From assembly GCF_005938225.1 (NCBI RefSeq), contig NZ_VCPC01000003.1, positions 496,001 to 560,000 of the forward strand: a stretch of DNA of 64,000 nucleotides, written 5' to 3'. The notes below the pieces were generated by a model that was not told where the DNA came from, made no database searches, and worked only from the letters and a program-made list of their open reading frames with translations. The translations under genes and the position numbers were made by a program. Below are positions 11,087 through 19,987 of this stretch, in pieces. Origin of the DNA: Arenibacterium halophilum (GTDB lineage Bacteria > Pseudomonadota > Alphaproteobacteria > Rhodobacterales > Rhodobacteraceae). Numbering within the stretch: the stretch's first letter is position 1; each line of letters opens with the position of its first letter.

Positions 11087-11257
11087 TATTCGATTTCCTT
11101 CGATCACCTGCGACTCACGCTAATGCTTGGTGGCTAACGCAAGGTTAACGCCCCAGCGGTTCGTCGGGTCCATCGCAGTGTACGAATGGGGCGGGGCCTT
11201 GCCCTTGGCCCCGGCGGACCCCATAACCAAGGCAGCAAAGCCAGACAGGAAAGTGCC

Positions 11258-11662
11258 ATGATCGGACGTTTGAACCATGTCGCCATCGCCGTGCCCGACC
11301 TTGACGCGGCCGCCGAGCAATATCGCAGTGCGCTGGGGGCCAAAGTCGGTGCGCCGCAGGATGAACCCGACCACGGGGTCACGGTGATCTTCATCGAACT
11401 GCCGAACACCAAGATCGAGCTGCTGTATCCGCTGGGCGAAAACTCCCCCATCCAGGCGTTCCTGGACAAGAACCCGTCGGGCGGCATCCACCATGTCTGT
11501 TACGAAGTCGATGACATCCTTGCCGCGCGCGACCACCTGAAATCCACCGGCGCGCGGGTGCTGGGCAGCGGAGAACCCAAGATCGGCGCCCATGGCAAGC
11601 CGGTGCTGTTCCTGCATCCCAAGGATTTCAACGGCTGCCTCGTGGAGCTGGAGCAGGTCTGA
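11258..11662 (+). CDS. mce: Methylmalonyl-CoA epimerase
   Basis: A 134-residue VOC-fold enzyme interconverting (2S)- and (2R)-methylmalonyl-CoA, between propionyl-CoA carboxylase or the ethylmalonyl-CoA pathway and methylmalonyl-CoA mutase. It has the paired betaalphabetabetabeta modules and metal ligands expected of the family: His in LNHVAIAV, His in GGIHHVCYEVDD, and the C-terminal Glu in CLVELEQV. FIELPNTKIELLYPLGENSP is typical. The stop overlaps the start of the DUF1467 gene (TGATGG), an arrangement common in Rhodobacterales. mcl1 at 60.2 kb belongs to the same carbon-assimilation theme. Confidence 0.93.
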   Translation: MIGRLNHVAIAVPDLDAAAEQYRSALGAKVGAPQDEPDHGVTVIFIELPNTKIELLYPLGENSPIQAFLDKNPSGGIHHVCYEVDDILAARDHLKSTGARVLGSGEPKIGAHGKPVLFLHPKDFNGCLVELEQV

Positions 11663-11940
11663 TGGCGATCACCTCGGCAATTGTTCTGTACATCGTGATC
11701 TGGACGCTGGTGTTCTTCGTGGCGATCCCGATCCGCCTGAAAACACAAGGTGATGTGGGCGGTGTGGTGCCGGGCACCCACGCCAGTGCGCCCGAGGTGC
11801 ACAACCTGAAGAAAAAGGCCTGGATCACCACTGGCGTGGCCGCCGTTCTGTGGGCCATCACGACGTGGATCATCCTGTCGGGCTGGATCACGCTGGAGGA
11901 CTTCGACGTGATGCACGTTCTGGGCCGCAACGGAAACTGA
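11662..11940 (+). CDS. DUF1467 family membrane protein
   Basis: A 92-residue inner-membrane protein with two hydrophobic segments (residues 3-23 and 53-74) joined by a polar loop (RLKTQGDVGGVVPGTHASAP). This pattern is typical of DUF1467. It overlaps mce by one base and is likely co-translated with it. The function is unknown. Confidence 0.85.
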   Translation: MAITSAIVLYIVIWTLVFFVAIPIRLKTQGDVGGVVPGTHASAPEVHNLKKKAWITTGVAAVLWAITTWIILSGWITLEDFDVMHVLGRNGN

Positions 11941-11954
11941 CCCCCAGGGCGGGG

Positions 11955-12668
11955 TCAGCTGCGCGCGCGGGTGCCGATCACCGAGTGGAAGATGTGGGTG
12001 AAGGTGGCCGCGCCAAGGATCGGCACCAACAGGTTCACCAGCGGCACCGACAGCGGCAGCGCCATCAGGATGCCGGCCAGCCAGATCGTGCCGCGATGGC
12101 GTTTGCGCAGATCGCGCGCGGCGTCGCGCCCGACCCGACGCATGGCGGCAAGGGTGAAATATTCGCGCCCCAGCAGAAACCCGTTCAACGCATAGAACAC
12201 CATCGCCCAGCCCGGCGGAAAGATCACAAGAAAGATCGCGCCAATGATGAAGGCGGCGATGTTGGCGGCGATCAGCAGGCCCAGGAAGTTGACCGTATCG
12301 CGCAGCGCATCGCCAAAGGGCACGGGCGTCGCGGGCGGCAGCTGGGGATAGTGGCGATCCTCGACCGCCTGCGCCACCTCGTCCAGAAACATAGAAGTGA
12401 TCGCCGAGGCCACCGGCACCATCAGGAAAACAGACAGCACCATCATCAGGATCAGAGAGGAAAAGCTGAGCAGATCGTTGAGCCACAGCACCTCTCCCAG
12501 CACGGGCAGGGTGATTTCCGTCCCGAAAACCGAGGTGATGAACCACAGGAAGGCGGCATAGGCCGCCACCAGCAGCAGGAAGGTCAGCAGGATGCCCAGC
12601 CCCAGAACCCGGCGGAACCGCCGGTCGCCGATCTGCGCAACCGCCAGAAAAAAGGCGCGCAGAATCAT
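11955..12668 (-). CDS. EI24/CysZ-like membrane protein
   Basis: A 237-residue polytopic membrane protein with about four hydrophobic stretches (LGILLTFLLLVAAYAAFLWF, ILMMVLSVFLMVPVA, LGLLIAANIAAFIIGAIFLV, and ILMALPLSVPLVNLLVPIL). It also has the FLLGREYFTLAAMRR segment characteristic of the EI24 family, which includes the sulfate transporter CysZ. Whether this member moves sulfate is not shown by sequence or neighbours. Its ATG overlaps the stop of the nitroreductase gene by 4 bases. Confidence 0.82.
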   Translation of the reverse strand: MILRAFFLAVAQIGDRRFRRVLGLGILLTFLLLVAAYAAFLWFITSVFGTEITLPVLGEVLWLNDLLSFSSLILMMVLSVFLMVPVASAITSMFLDEVAQAVEDRHYPQLPPATPVPFGDALRDTVNFLGLLIAANIAAFIIGAIFLVIFPPGWAMVFYALNGFLLGREYFTLAAMRRVGRDAARDLRKRHRGTIWLAGILMALPLSVPLVNLLVPILGAATFTHIFHSVIGTRARS

Positions 12669-13243
12669 TCGCTGACCCAGCTGGTGATCGCGCTGATGTC
12701 GGGGCGGGGGCGTTCGGGCGGGGCCGAGGTTTCTGTGCCGATGTGGATGAAGCCCGCGATGCGCTCATGCGGGGCCAGCCCCAGCGCCTTTTCGCGGAAG
12801 GCAGCATCGTGGCTGATGAACCCCGACAGCCAGTTGGCGCCCCAGCCCGCCGCGAGCGCGGCATTCAGAAGCGCAAGGCAGACAGCACCAGCGGAATAGG
12901 TCTGTTCCGCTGGCGGGATTTTCTCGGACGGTTTCTGAACCTCGATCACTGCCACGGCCAGATGCCCCTGATCGAACTGGCTGCGCGCCTTGGCGATGTC
13001 TTCGTCGGGTTTGCCCAAGGAACGGGCGCAAGATTCGGCCACATTGGCCAGCCGCGCCATCGCGCCCGCTTCGATCACGATGAACCGCCACGGCTCCAGC
13101 TTGCCATGATCGGGGGTACGGCCTGCGGCTGTCAGCAGAGGCACCAGCGCGTCGTGGTCGGGCACGGGGGGCTGCAATGTCTTGGCCGGGCGCGAGCGCC
13201 GGGTCAGAAGGAATTCGAGCGCGGCGGCGTTGGGATCGGGCAT
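12665..13243 (-). CDS. Nitroreductase family flavoprotein
   Basis: A 192-residue FMN-dependent oxidoreductase of the nitroreductase fold. It has an N-terminal TRRSRPAKTL (flavin phosphate contact), GRTPDHGKLEPWRFIVI, AGAVCLALLNAALAAGWGANW, and a C-terminal IAGFIHIGT. It is close to the YdjA/TdsD-like short nitroreductases. Physiological substrates of this branch are generally unknown. It is the first gene of a two-gene operon with the EI24-like protein. Confidence 0.88.
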   Translation of the reverse strand: MPDPNAAALEFLLTRRSRPAKTLQPPVPDHDALVPLLTAAGRTPDHGKLEPWRFIVIEAGAMARLANVAESCARSLGKPDEDIAKARSQFDQGHLAVAVIEVQKPSEKIPPAEQTYSAGAVCLALLNAALAAGWGANWLSGFISHDAAFREKALGLAPHERIAGFIHIGTETSAPPERPRPDISAITSWVSE

Positions 13244-13326
13244 ATGTGAAACCTTCTTACATTCTTTGGGGCATATCTCTGCCGCCTCGGGGCGGATTTC
13301 AACCCGCCCCGCGCGCAAATCGGCGC

Positions 13327-14433
13327 TCAGGTGCCAAGGTAGGCGGCCATTTCGTCGATCAGCGACAGTTGGAACGCCTCGACCCGGGCCGAAGGCTGGC
13401 GTCGTCGCAGATTGGGCGCCATCGGATCGGGGGCGTCTATGGCGCTGCCGGCCAGCGCGGCAATGGTGGCATGGCCGCAGAAGGGCACATAGACCTCGGA
13501 ATAGCCGCCTTCGTGGACCAGCACGAGGCGCCCGCCGCACAGATCGGCGGCGGCCTGTTTGATCATGGTGGTCAGCGTGCCGAAGGTTTCGGCGGTCATC
13601 AGCATCTGCGCCAACGGGTCGAACCCCGAAGCATCGTATCCGCAGGCGACGATGATCATGTCGGGTTTGAATTTATGCAGGGCGGGCAGCACGATCCGCT
13701 CCATCGCCGCGACATAGGCGGCGTGGCCGCACCCGGCGGGCAGGGGGACGTTGATGTTGCAGCCCTCGCCCCGCCCGGTGCCGCGCGCCTCGATCTCGCC
13801 TGTGTCGAGCGGATAATTCCCGTCCTGATGCAGCGAAATCGCCAGCACGTCGTCGCGGTCATAGAAAATCGCCTCGGTCCCGTTGCCGTGGTGCACGTCC
13901 CAGTCGAGCACGGCGACGCGACCCAGGCCGTGGGTGGCCTTGGCGGCCTCGATCGCGATGGCGATATTGGCCAGCAGGCAGAAGCCGTTGGGCCAATCGG
14001 GCAGGCAGTGGTGGCCCGGCGGGCGCGACAGGGCATAGGCGTTGGACAGCGCGCCGGTCAGCACCTTGTCGACGGCGCTTTTGGCCAGCCCGGCCGACAG
14101 GGCCGCGATTTCAAAACCACCACGCGCGAAGGGCGTGCGTTGGCCCAGCTCTCCGCCGTTTTCATCCGACAGCGCCTTGAAGGATTGCAGATAGCTTTCG
14201 GGATGGATGCGGCGCAGGTCTTCCCATGTCGCGGGGTCGGCCGAGGCATGCGTCAGCTCGGCGCTTAACCCGGTCACATCCAACAGGTTCTTCAGCCGCC
14301 GCTTGGTTTCGGGGTTTTCCGGCAAACCGCCAGCTGCGAGCGGCTGCACCAGCCCTCCGATCTGCATCGTCGCGGCGTAATTTCCGCCCGCGTGCCAGAA
14401 ACAGCGTTCGTCCCACAGGAAGCCGGTTGCCAT
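13327..14433 (-). CDS. Histone deacetylase family (class II-like) amidohydrolase
   Basis: A 368-residue Zn-dependent deacetylase of the HDAC/acetylpolyamine amidohydrolase family. Catalytic landmarks are RPPGHHCLPDWPNGFC (His-His dyad), LDWDVHHGNGTEAIFY (zinc Asp and His), ACGYDASGFDPL (zinc Asp) and HEGGYSEVYVPFCG (transition-state Tyr). Bacterial members remove acetyl groups from polyamines, acetoin-like compounds or proteins; the substrate here is not determined. It appears monocistronic, with 83 bases to the next minus-strand gene. Confidence 0.9.
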   Translation of the reverse strand: MATGFLWDERCFWHAGGNYAATMQIGGLVQPLAAGGLPENPETKRRLKNLLDVTGLSAELTHASADPATWEDLRRIHPESYLQSFKALSDENGGELGQRTPFARGGFEIAALSAGLAKSAVDKVLTGALSNAYALSRPPGHHCLPDWPNGFCLLANIAIAIEAAKATHGLGRVAVLDWDVHHGNGTEAIFYDRDDVLAISLHQDGNYPLDTGEIEARGTGRGEGCNINVPLPAGCGHAAYVAAMERIVLPALHKFKPDMIIVACGYDASGFDPLAQMLMTAETFGTLTTMIKQAAADLCGGRLVLVHEGGYSEVYVPFCGHATIAALAGSAIDAPDPMAPNLRRRQPSARVEAFQLSLIDEMAAYLGT

Positions 14434-14524
14434 GATCCATCCCTTCGCTTTTGTCGCAATAGTCCGGGCGGGGCGGGGAAATGTCCATGCCCGCGGTGCG
14501 GGGAATCGCGCGTGCCGCGCGATG

Positions 14525-14563
14525 GCCTCCGGCGGGGATATTTATGGCCCAAAGAAGCGGGGA
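14525..14563 (+). repeat. Dispersed GC-rich repeat, short form, copy 2
   Basis: GCCTCCGGCGGGGATATTT then CCCAAAGAAGCGGGG. The box lies directly beside the stop codon (14565) of the minus-strand gene to its right, the same placement as copy 1. Confidence 0.75.
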
Positions 14564-14564
14564 T

Positions 14565-14804
14565 TCAGCCCGGGCGGCGGTCGAGCCGATAGACGCCTTC
14601 GGGCAGGTCGAGTGCGGCGCCCAGATCGGTCAGCTGCTCGGGGGACAGGGTGATGCGCATGGTGGTGCCGGTGCGCGGATCGAACTGTTCCAGCGTCACG
14701 CATTCGGCAAAGCTGTTGATCACCACATCCTCAAGCAGAGGTGTTTCGCCTTCGTCGACAAGGATGATGACGGTCGAGTCGAACTCGTGTTCAATCGTAA
14801 ACAT
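14565..14804 (-). CDS. Conserved hypothetical protein (79 aa)
   Basis: A 79-residue soluble, acidic protein starting MFTIEHEFDSTVIILVDEGE. It has alternating beta strands (TTMRITLSPEQL) and ends VYRLDRRPG. There is no signal peptide or membrane segment. The start at 14804 is chosen because the upstream extension is Arg/Pro-rich and lacks similarity in style. I do not recognise a characterised family; it resembles small conserved proteins seen in roseobacters. Confidence 0.65.
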   Translation of the reverse strand: MFTIEHEFDSTVIILVDEGETPLLEDVVINSFAECVTLEQFDPRTGTTMRITLSPEQLTDLGAALDLPEGVYRLDRRPG

Positions 14805-14918
14805 ATCGCAAGAGTGCCGGGGCGCGCGGGGCGATGCAAGCCCGATGGCGCGCAAAGGCGGTGGCGGGGAAGGCTGGCTGTGCTAGGTTCGGGACAAGAG
14901 CAGACAAACGGAGGCGGG

Positions 14919-15635
14919 ATGCGCCGGTTTTTGATGGCGGCCCTGTGTGGGCTGGGGCTTGCGGGCTGTGACGTGCCGGCGCGGGTGGGCGCGCCCGGGC
15001 AGATGGGGCAGACCGTTCCGGGCACGGGCATGACGGTGGGCGAGGCGGCGCGATCCTTTGCGGATGTGGTGGCCGCGGTCGAGCCGGTGGCCGAGGCCGA
15101 GTGCCGCGCGCGCGCGCCCCGGGTGAACTGCGACTACCTGATCCAGGTGGATGCCGACCGGTCTGCGCCTGCGAATGCCTTCCAGAGCCTTGATTCGGCG
15201 GGGCGGCCGGTGATCACCTTTACCGTCGCGCTGATCGCCAGTGCCGAGAATGCCGATGAACTGGCCTTTGTGATGAGCCACGAGGCCGCGCATCACATTC
15301 GCGAACATCTGGCGCGGCAGCGGCGCAATGCCGAGGCCGGGGCGGTGGTGTTTGCCGGGCTCGCCACCCTGACCGGCGGGACCACGGCGGATGTGGCCAC
15401 GGCGCAGCGGCTGGGGGCTGCGGTCGGCGCGCGCAGCTATTCCAAGGAGTTCGAGCTTGAAGCGGACGAACTGGGCACCGTGATCGCCGTGCGTGCGGGG
15501 TATAACCCGCTGATCGGGGCCGGATTCTTTACCAAGATACCCGACCCCGGCGACAAGTTTCTGGGCACCCACCCGCCGAATGGCGACCGCCTTGCCGTGG
15601 TGCGGCGCACGGCGGCGCAGCTTGGGTTCAACTAG
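14919..15635 (+). CDS. M48 family metallopeptidase, lipoprotein
   Basis: A 238-residue zinc peptidase of the M48 family. The first 18 residues are a lipoprotein signal ending LGLAGC, so the protein is probably tethered to a membrane in the periplasm. The zinc motif HEAAHH (SHEAAHHIREHLARQ) is at about residue 122. The third ligand is the Glu in FELEADELGT, and GTHPPNGDRLAVV near the C-terminus is typical of the YfgC/LoiP branch. Such proteins act in envelope protein quality control. GGAGGCGGG precedes the ATG. Confidence 0.9.
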   Translation: MRRFLMAALCGLGLAGCDVPARVGAPGQMGQTVPGTGMTVGEAARSFADVVAAVEPVAEAECRARAPRVNCDYLIQVDADRSAPANAFQSLDSAGRPVITFTVALIASAENADELAFVMSHEAAHHIREHLARQRRNAEAGAVVFAGLATLTGGTTADVATAQRLGAAVGARSYSKEFELEADELGTVIAVRAGYNPLIGAGFFTKIPDPGDKFLGTHPPNGDRLAVVRRTAAQLGFN

Positions 15636-15700
15636 CGGATTGCCCATTGGTGGGGTTGGCGCATAGTCTGTTGCCGATTTCATCAAGGAGATTTGTTGCG

Positions 15701-16047
15701 ATGTTTCGTCGTGTCTTTTTGGCGGCCGGGCTGGCCGCCGCATTCATGCCCGCAACCGGCATGGCGCAGGGCGTGCCTGCCGATATTTCCGGGCAATACC
15801 GGGTCGAAGGGGCAACGCCGATGGGTCGGCCTATGCCGGGCTGGTCAATGTCAACCAGAGTGGCGGTGGCGTGGGCTTTGCTTGGGTGGTGGGGTCGCAG
15901 AGCTATAGCGGCACCGGCACCCGCGAGGGGCGCGTGGTGACCGTGCATTGGGGCGACAGCACGCCTGTTGTCTACGTCATCATGCCCGACGGCACGTTGC
16001 ACGGCACCTGGGCAAATGGGCGCGCGCTGGAGCGGTTGTCGCGCTAG
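15701..16047 (+). pseudogene. Small secreted protein, frameshifted by one base
   Basis: The frame opens with a clear Sec signal peptide (MFRRVFLAAGLAAAFMPATG, cleavage after MAQ) and GVPADISGQYRVEG. It then departs at a run of four G (15809-15812). Adding one G restores a continuous 115-residue protein: NADGSAYAGLVNVNQSGGGV, then FAWVVGSQSYSGTGT and MPDGTLHGTW, ending at TAG 16045-16047. Unrepaired, the frame yields 79 residues with an implausible tail. This is either a real frameshift in a homopolymer or a sequencing error. A slippage-regulated gene is less likely. The family function is unknown; the restored part looks like beta strands. Confidence 0.75.
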
Positions 16048-16114
16048 GGGCAGCCTCACGCTGATCGGCCGCATTCCGCCCGTGGCAGAGTCTTCGGCAG
16101 AAGGTGACGGTTCG

Positions 16115-17086
16115 TCAGCCGCGCGGCGCGGCGGCGCGCGTCAGCCTGTCATTGATGGCAAGGCCAAGGCCCGTCGCCGGGACCGGGGCAACGGCGATCG
16201 GTTTGCCAAGGCGGTCAAGCCGGTGCAGGTGGTCGAACAGGTGCGCAGCGGCCTCTGCGAGGTCGCCCCGAGGTGACAGGTTCAGATCATCCGGGCCGGT
16301 TCCCGAACAGGTGCCGAAGCCAAGGAACAGCTCGCCCGGGCGGGCGCTGCCGGCGTTCAGACGCACCGGCGCGCCGGGGGCGTAATGCGATGTCAGCTGT
16401 CCGGGCGCAGTGATCGGGCCACCGGTCTCGGGGCGGAGCAACGGTTGGCCCAGCGCGGCTTCAATCTCCTGCGCAGGCAGGCCGCCCGGGCGCAGCAGGG
16501 TCGGGGCGCCAGCAAGGCTCAGGATCGTCGATTCCAGCCCCACGGAGCAGGGGCCGTCATCCAATACGGCGGCGATGGCGCCATCAAGCCCCGCCAGCAC
16601 ATGGTCGGCGTTGGTCGGGCTGATCCGGCCAGAAGGATTGGCCGAGGGGGCGGCAACGGGAATCCCGGCCTGCGCCAGCAGCGCGCGGGCCGTGGGGTGC
16701 GCTGGCACTCGAAGCGCGACGGTCGGCAGGCCCGCCGTCACAAGCGAGGACAGCCCGTGCCCTTCGCTCAGGGGCAGTACCAGCGTCAGAGGGCCGGGCC
16801 AGAACCGGCGGGCGATGTCGCGGGCGGTGTCGGTCCATTCGACATAGGGTTCGGCGGCGTCAGAACTGGCTAGGTGCACGATCAGCGGGTTGAACCGGGG
16901 CCGCCCCTTGGCGGCGTATATCGCGGCCACGGCCGCGCCGTTCCGGGCATCCGCGCCCAGCCCGTAGACCGTTTCGGTTGGGAGGGCGACAAGCTGCCCG
17001 GCGCGCAACAGCTCGGCCGCACGGGCCAGACCCGGCGCATCGGCGCCAAGGCGTTCGGTCTGTTGGGGCTGATCGGCGATGGGCAT
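16115..17086 (-). CDS. tsaC: L-threonylcarbamoyladenylate synthase (Sua5 type)
   Basis: A 323-residue protein that makes threonylcarbamoyl-AMP from threonine, bicarbonate and ATP, the first step of the universal t6A37 tRNA modification. The YrdC domain occupies about residues 20-205, with PTETVYGLGADA, KGRPRFNPLIVH, PAPSANPSGRISPT-like residues (VAAPSANPSGRISP) and SVGLESTIL. The extra C-terminal Sua5 domain (LTSHYAPGAPVRL onward) makes it the long form rather than the short TsaC. ATG 17086 starts the recognisable domain; longer forms overlap the divergent upstream region. Confidence 0.92.
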   Translation of the reverse strand: MPIADQPQQTERLGADAPGLARAAELLRAGQLVALPTETVYGLGADARNGAAVAAIYAAKGRPRFNPLIVHLASSDAAEPYVEWTDTARDIARRFWPGPLTLVLPLSEGHGLSSLVTAGLPTVALRVPAHPTARALLAQAGIPVAAPSANPSGRISPTNADHVLAGLDGAIAAVLDDGPCSVGLESTILSLAGAPTLLRPGGLPAQEIEAALGQPLLRPETGGPITAPGQLTSHYAPGAPVRLNAGSARPGELFLGFGTCSGTGPDDLNLSPRGDLAEAAAHLFDHLHRLDRLGKPIAVAPVPATGLGLAINDRLTRAAAPRG

Positions 17087-17221
17087 GGCTGTGACGCGGC
17101 GTTTTCGGCGGCTGAACCGGTTGTAGGCTGGATTGGGCGCCGCCGCTGTTCCATAAAGCGGACGGCGGCACAAGCCTTAAGCGGCCCCGTGCTCGCCCCG
17201 CAAGCCACCTTGGAGGTTGAC

Positions 17222-18931
17222 ATGCCCTATCGCGCGCCCGTTTCCGATTATGAATTCCTGCTGCGTCACGTCGTCGGTTACGACCGGGTCAGCGGCACCG
17301 AGCGTTTCGCCGAGGCCGATGCCGATGTCGCCAGCGCCATCCTGACCGAAGCGGGCAAGATGTGCGAAGAGATCATGGCCCCCCTGCAGCGCAACGGCGA
17401 CCTGACTCCGGCACGGCTGGAAAACGGCGTGGTGCGGACCTCTCCGGGGTTTGCCGAGGGCTGGAAGGCGATTGCCGAAGGCGGCTGGATCGGGATGAGC
17501 GCGCCCGAAGCCTATGGCGGCATGGGCCTGCCGATGACCCTGACCACATCCGTGAACGAGATGATGAGCGCGGCCTGCCTGTCGCTGCAACTGGCCCCGC
17601 TGATGAGCCAGGGCCAGCTTGAGGCGTTGGAGCATCACGCGAGCGACCAGCTGAAAGAGCTGTTCATGCCCAAACTCATCAGCGGCGAATGGTCGGGCAC
17701 GATGAACCTGACCGAACCGCAGGCCGGGTCGGACGTGGGCGCGCTGTCCAGCAAGGCCGAACCGAAGGGCGACGGCACCTATGCGATTTCGGGGCAGAAG
17801 ATTTACATCAGCTGGGGTGACAATGATTTCGCAGACAACGTCTGCCACCTGGTGCTGGCGCGTCTGCCCGATGGGGTGCCGGGCACCAAGGGCATCAGCC
17901 TGTTCCTGGTGCCGAAATACCTGCCCAGGGAAGATGGCACGCCGGGCGAGGCCAACAGCCTGAAGGTCGTCAGCCTTGAGCACAAGATGGGGCTGCATGG
18001 CTCGCCCACCTGCGTGATGCAATACGATGGCGCGACCGGCTGGCTGGTGGGGGCAGAACATGGCGGCATGGCCGCGATGTTCACGATGATGAACAACGCC
18101 CGCCTTGGCGTAGGCGGGCAGGGCGTTGGCGCGGGCGAAGGCGCCTATCAGCACGCGCTGGCCTATGCGACCGAGCGCAAGCAGGGCCGCACCCCGAAGG
18201 GCGACAGCGGCACCATCGCCGATCATGCCGACGTGCGCCGCATGTTGACCGCGATGAAGGGCGATCTGTTCGCCGCGCGCGCCATCATGCTGGCCTGCGC
18301 CGTAGCGATCGACATGTCCACCGCGACCGGCGCCCCGGAATGGAAAGCGCGCGCCGCGCTGTTGACCCCGATTGCCAAGGCCTTTGGCACCGATGTGGGC
18401 ATCGACGTGGCCCAGATGGGCGTGCAGGTGCATGGGGGCATGGGGTTCATCGAAGAAACCGGCGCCGCGCAATATTATCGCGATGTGCGGGTGACGGCGA
18501 TATACGAAGGCACCAATGGCATCCAGGCGATGGATCTGGTGGGCCGCAAGATGATGGATGGTGGCGAGGCCGCAGGCGCGCTGATGGATGAAATCGAGGC
18601 CGCCGCCGAAGCGGCGCGGGCCACGCACCCGGCATTGGCCGAGGCCGTCTGGCAAGCCACCGAAACCCTGCGGGAAACCACCGAATGGCTGGTTGGTCAG
18701 GACATGCAGGACCGGTTTGCCGGTGCGGTTCCCTACCTGCGCGCCTTTGCGCGGGTGCTGGGCGCGCACTTCCATCTCTCGGCGGCGGTTGCCGAACCGG
18801 GTGGCCCCCGTGCGGCTCTGGCTGCTTTCTATATCCAGCGCCTGCTGCCCGAACACGCCGGGTTGCTGACACAGGTGCATGTGGGGGCCGAGGGCCTGTA
18901 CGATCTGTCGCTCGACGATCTGGTGGCCTGA
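17222..18931 (+). CDS. Acyl-CoA dehydrogenase, DmdC-like long form
   Basis: A 569-residue FAD enzyme with N-terminal, middle and C-terminal acyl-CoA dehydrogenase domains, plus the extra C-terminal domain (PF12806) of the DmdC branch. Motifs are MNLTEPQAGSDVGAL, GQKIYISWGDND, VQVHGGMGFIEE and YEGTNGIQAMDLVGRK, in which Glu is the catalytic base. DmdC oxidises 3-methylmercaptopropionyl-CoA in DMSP degradation. Many roseobacter paralogues act on other acyl-CoAs, and no dmdB or dmdD neighbour is present, so the substrate is open. It overlaps the next gene by one base. Confidence 0.88.
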   Translation: MPYRAPVSDYEFLLRHVVGYDRVSGTERFAEADADVASAILTEAGKMCEEIMAPLQRNGDLTPARLENGVVRTSPGFAEGWKAIAEGGWIGMSAPEAYGGMGLPMTLTTSVNEMMSAACLSLQLAPLMSQGQLEALEHHASDQLKELFMPKLISGEWSGTMNLTEPQAGSDVGALSSKAEPKGDGTYAISGQKIYISWGDNDFADNVCHLVLARLPDGVPGTKGISLFLVPKYLPREDGTPGEANSLKVVSLEHKMGLHGSPTCVMQYDGATGWLVGAEHGGMAAMFTMMNNARLGVGGQGVGAGEGAYQHALAYATERKQGRTPKGDSGTIADHADVRRMLTAMKGDLFAARAIMLACAVAIDMSTATGAPEWKARAALLTPIAKAFGTDVGIDVAQMGVQVHGGMGFIEETGAAQYYRDVRVTAIYEGTNGIQAMDLVGRKMMDGGEAAGALMDEIEAAAEAARATHPALAEAVWQATETLRETTEWLVGQDMQDRFAGAVPYLRAFARVLGAHFHLSAAVAEPGGPRAALAAFYIQRLLPEHAGLLTQVHVGAEGLYDLSLDDLVA

Positions 18932-19983
18932 TGGGCATGGACGGCGGCAGCCCGGCAAAGCTGCGCTATCCGTGGGACACGCCGCCGGACCCCGGCGGCT
19001 GGCAAGAGGTGGCGCCGGGCATCCTGTGGGTTCGCCTGCCGCTGCCGATGAAGCTGGACCATGTGAACTGCTACGCGCTGGAGGATGATGACGGCTGGAC
19101 GGTGATCGACACCGGGTTCGGATCCAAGAAGACGCGCGCCATGTGGCAGGCGCTGTTCGACGGGCCGATGCAGGGCAAGCCGGTGACCCGGGTCATCATG
19201 ACCCATCACCACCCCGACCACATGGGCAATGTCGGTTGGTTCCAGACCGAGCTGGGGGCCGAGCTGATCTCGACCCGCACGTCGTGGCTGTTTGCGCGGA
19301 TGCTCTGGCTGGACGATCAGCAGGCGCCGCCGCCCGAAACGCTGGAGTTCTGGCGCAGCGCCGGGATGGATGCCGAAATCCTTGCCAAACGCGCGGGGGA
19401 AAAGCCGTTCAACTATGCCGACATCGCCTACGACATGCCGCTGGGGTTCAAACGCATCCAGCAGGGCGACACCATCCGGATGGGTGGCCGGACGTGGGAC
19501 ATTCACACCGGCAACGGCCACGCCCCCGAACATGCCACGTTCTGGAGCCGGGACGACAATCTTGTGATCTCGGGCGATCAGATCCTGCCCTCGATCAGCC
19601 CGAACATCGGTGTTTACGTGACCGAACCAGAGGCCGATCCGCTGGCGGGCTGGCTGGAGGCCTGCGAACGCTTTGCCGTCCTCGCGCGGCCTGATCACCT
19701 TGTGCTGGGCGGCCACAAGCTGCCGTTCACCGGGTTGCCCACGCGGATGCGGCAGCTGATCGACAATCACCACGGTGCGCTGCGGCGGCTGGAAAAGCAT
19801 CTTGCACAGCCGCAATCTGCCGCAGAATGTTTCGCGCCTCTGTTCAAACGCAGCATCGGCCCGGATGAATACGGGTTGGCACTGGTTGAAGCGGTTGCCC
19901 ATGTGAACCACCTTTACCTTGCCGGGCGGGTCAGCCGCACGCGCCGCGCCGATGGCGCGTGGGAATACAAAAGCAGGGGGTGA
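18931..19983 (+). CDS. MBL-fold metallohydrolase
   Basis: A 350-residue metallo-beta-lactamase-fold hydrolase with the binuclear zinc motif THHHPDHMGN (HxHxDH). Further landmarks are IHTGNGHAPEHATFW, DQILPSISPNIGVY (metal Asp) and VLGGHKLPFTG (final His). The C-terminal helical part is typical of the LACTB2/RNase-Z-like branch. Translational coupling with the acyl-CoA dehydrogenase (TGATG overlap) suggests a thioester- or lactone-hydrolysing role in the same pathway. The start may instead be the ATG six bases downstream. Confidence 0.87.
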   Translation: MGMDGGSPAKLRYPWDTPPDPGGWQEVAPGILWVRLPLPMKLDHVNCYALEDDDGWTVIDTGFGSKKTRAMWQALFDGPMQGKPVTRVIMTHHHPDHMGNVGWFQTELGAELISTRTSWLFARMLWLDDQQAPPPETLEFWRSAGMDAEILAKRAGEKPFNYADIAYDMPLGFKRIQQGDTIRMGGRTWDIHTGNGHAPEHATFWSRDDNLVISGDQILPSISPNIGVYVTEPEADPLAGWLEACERFAVLARPDHLVLGGHKLPFTGLPTRMRQLIDNHHGALRRLEKHLAQPQSAAECFAPLFKRSIGPDEYGLALVEAVAHVNHLYLAGRVSRTRRADGAWEYKSRG

Positions 19984-19987
19984 CCCT

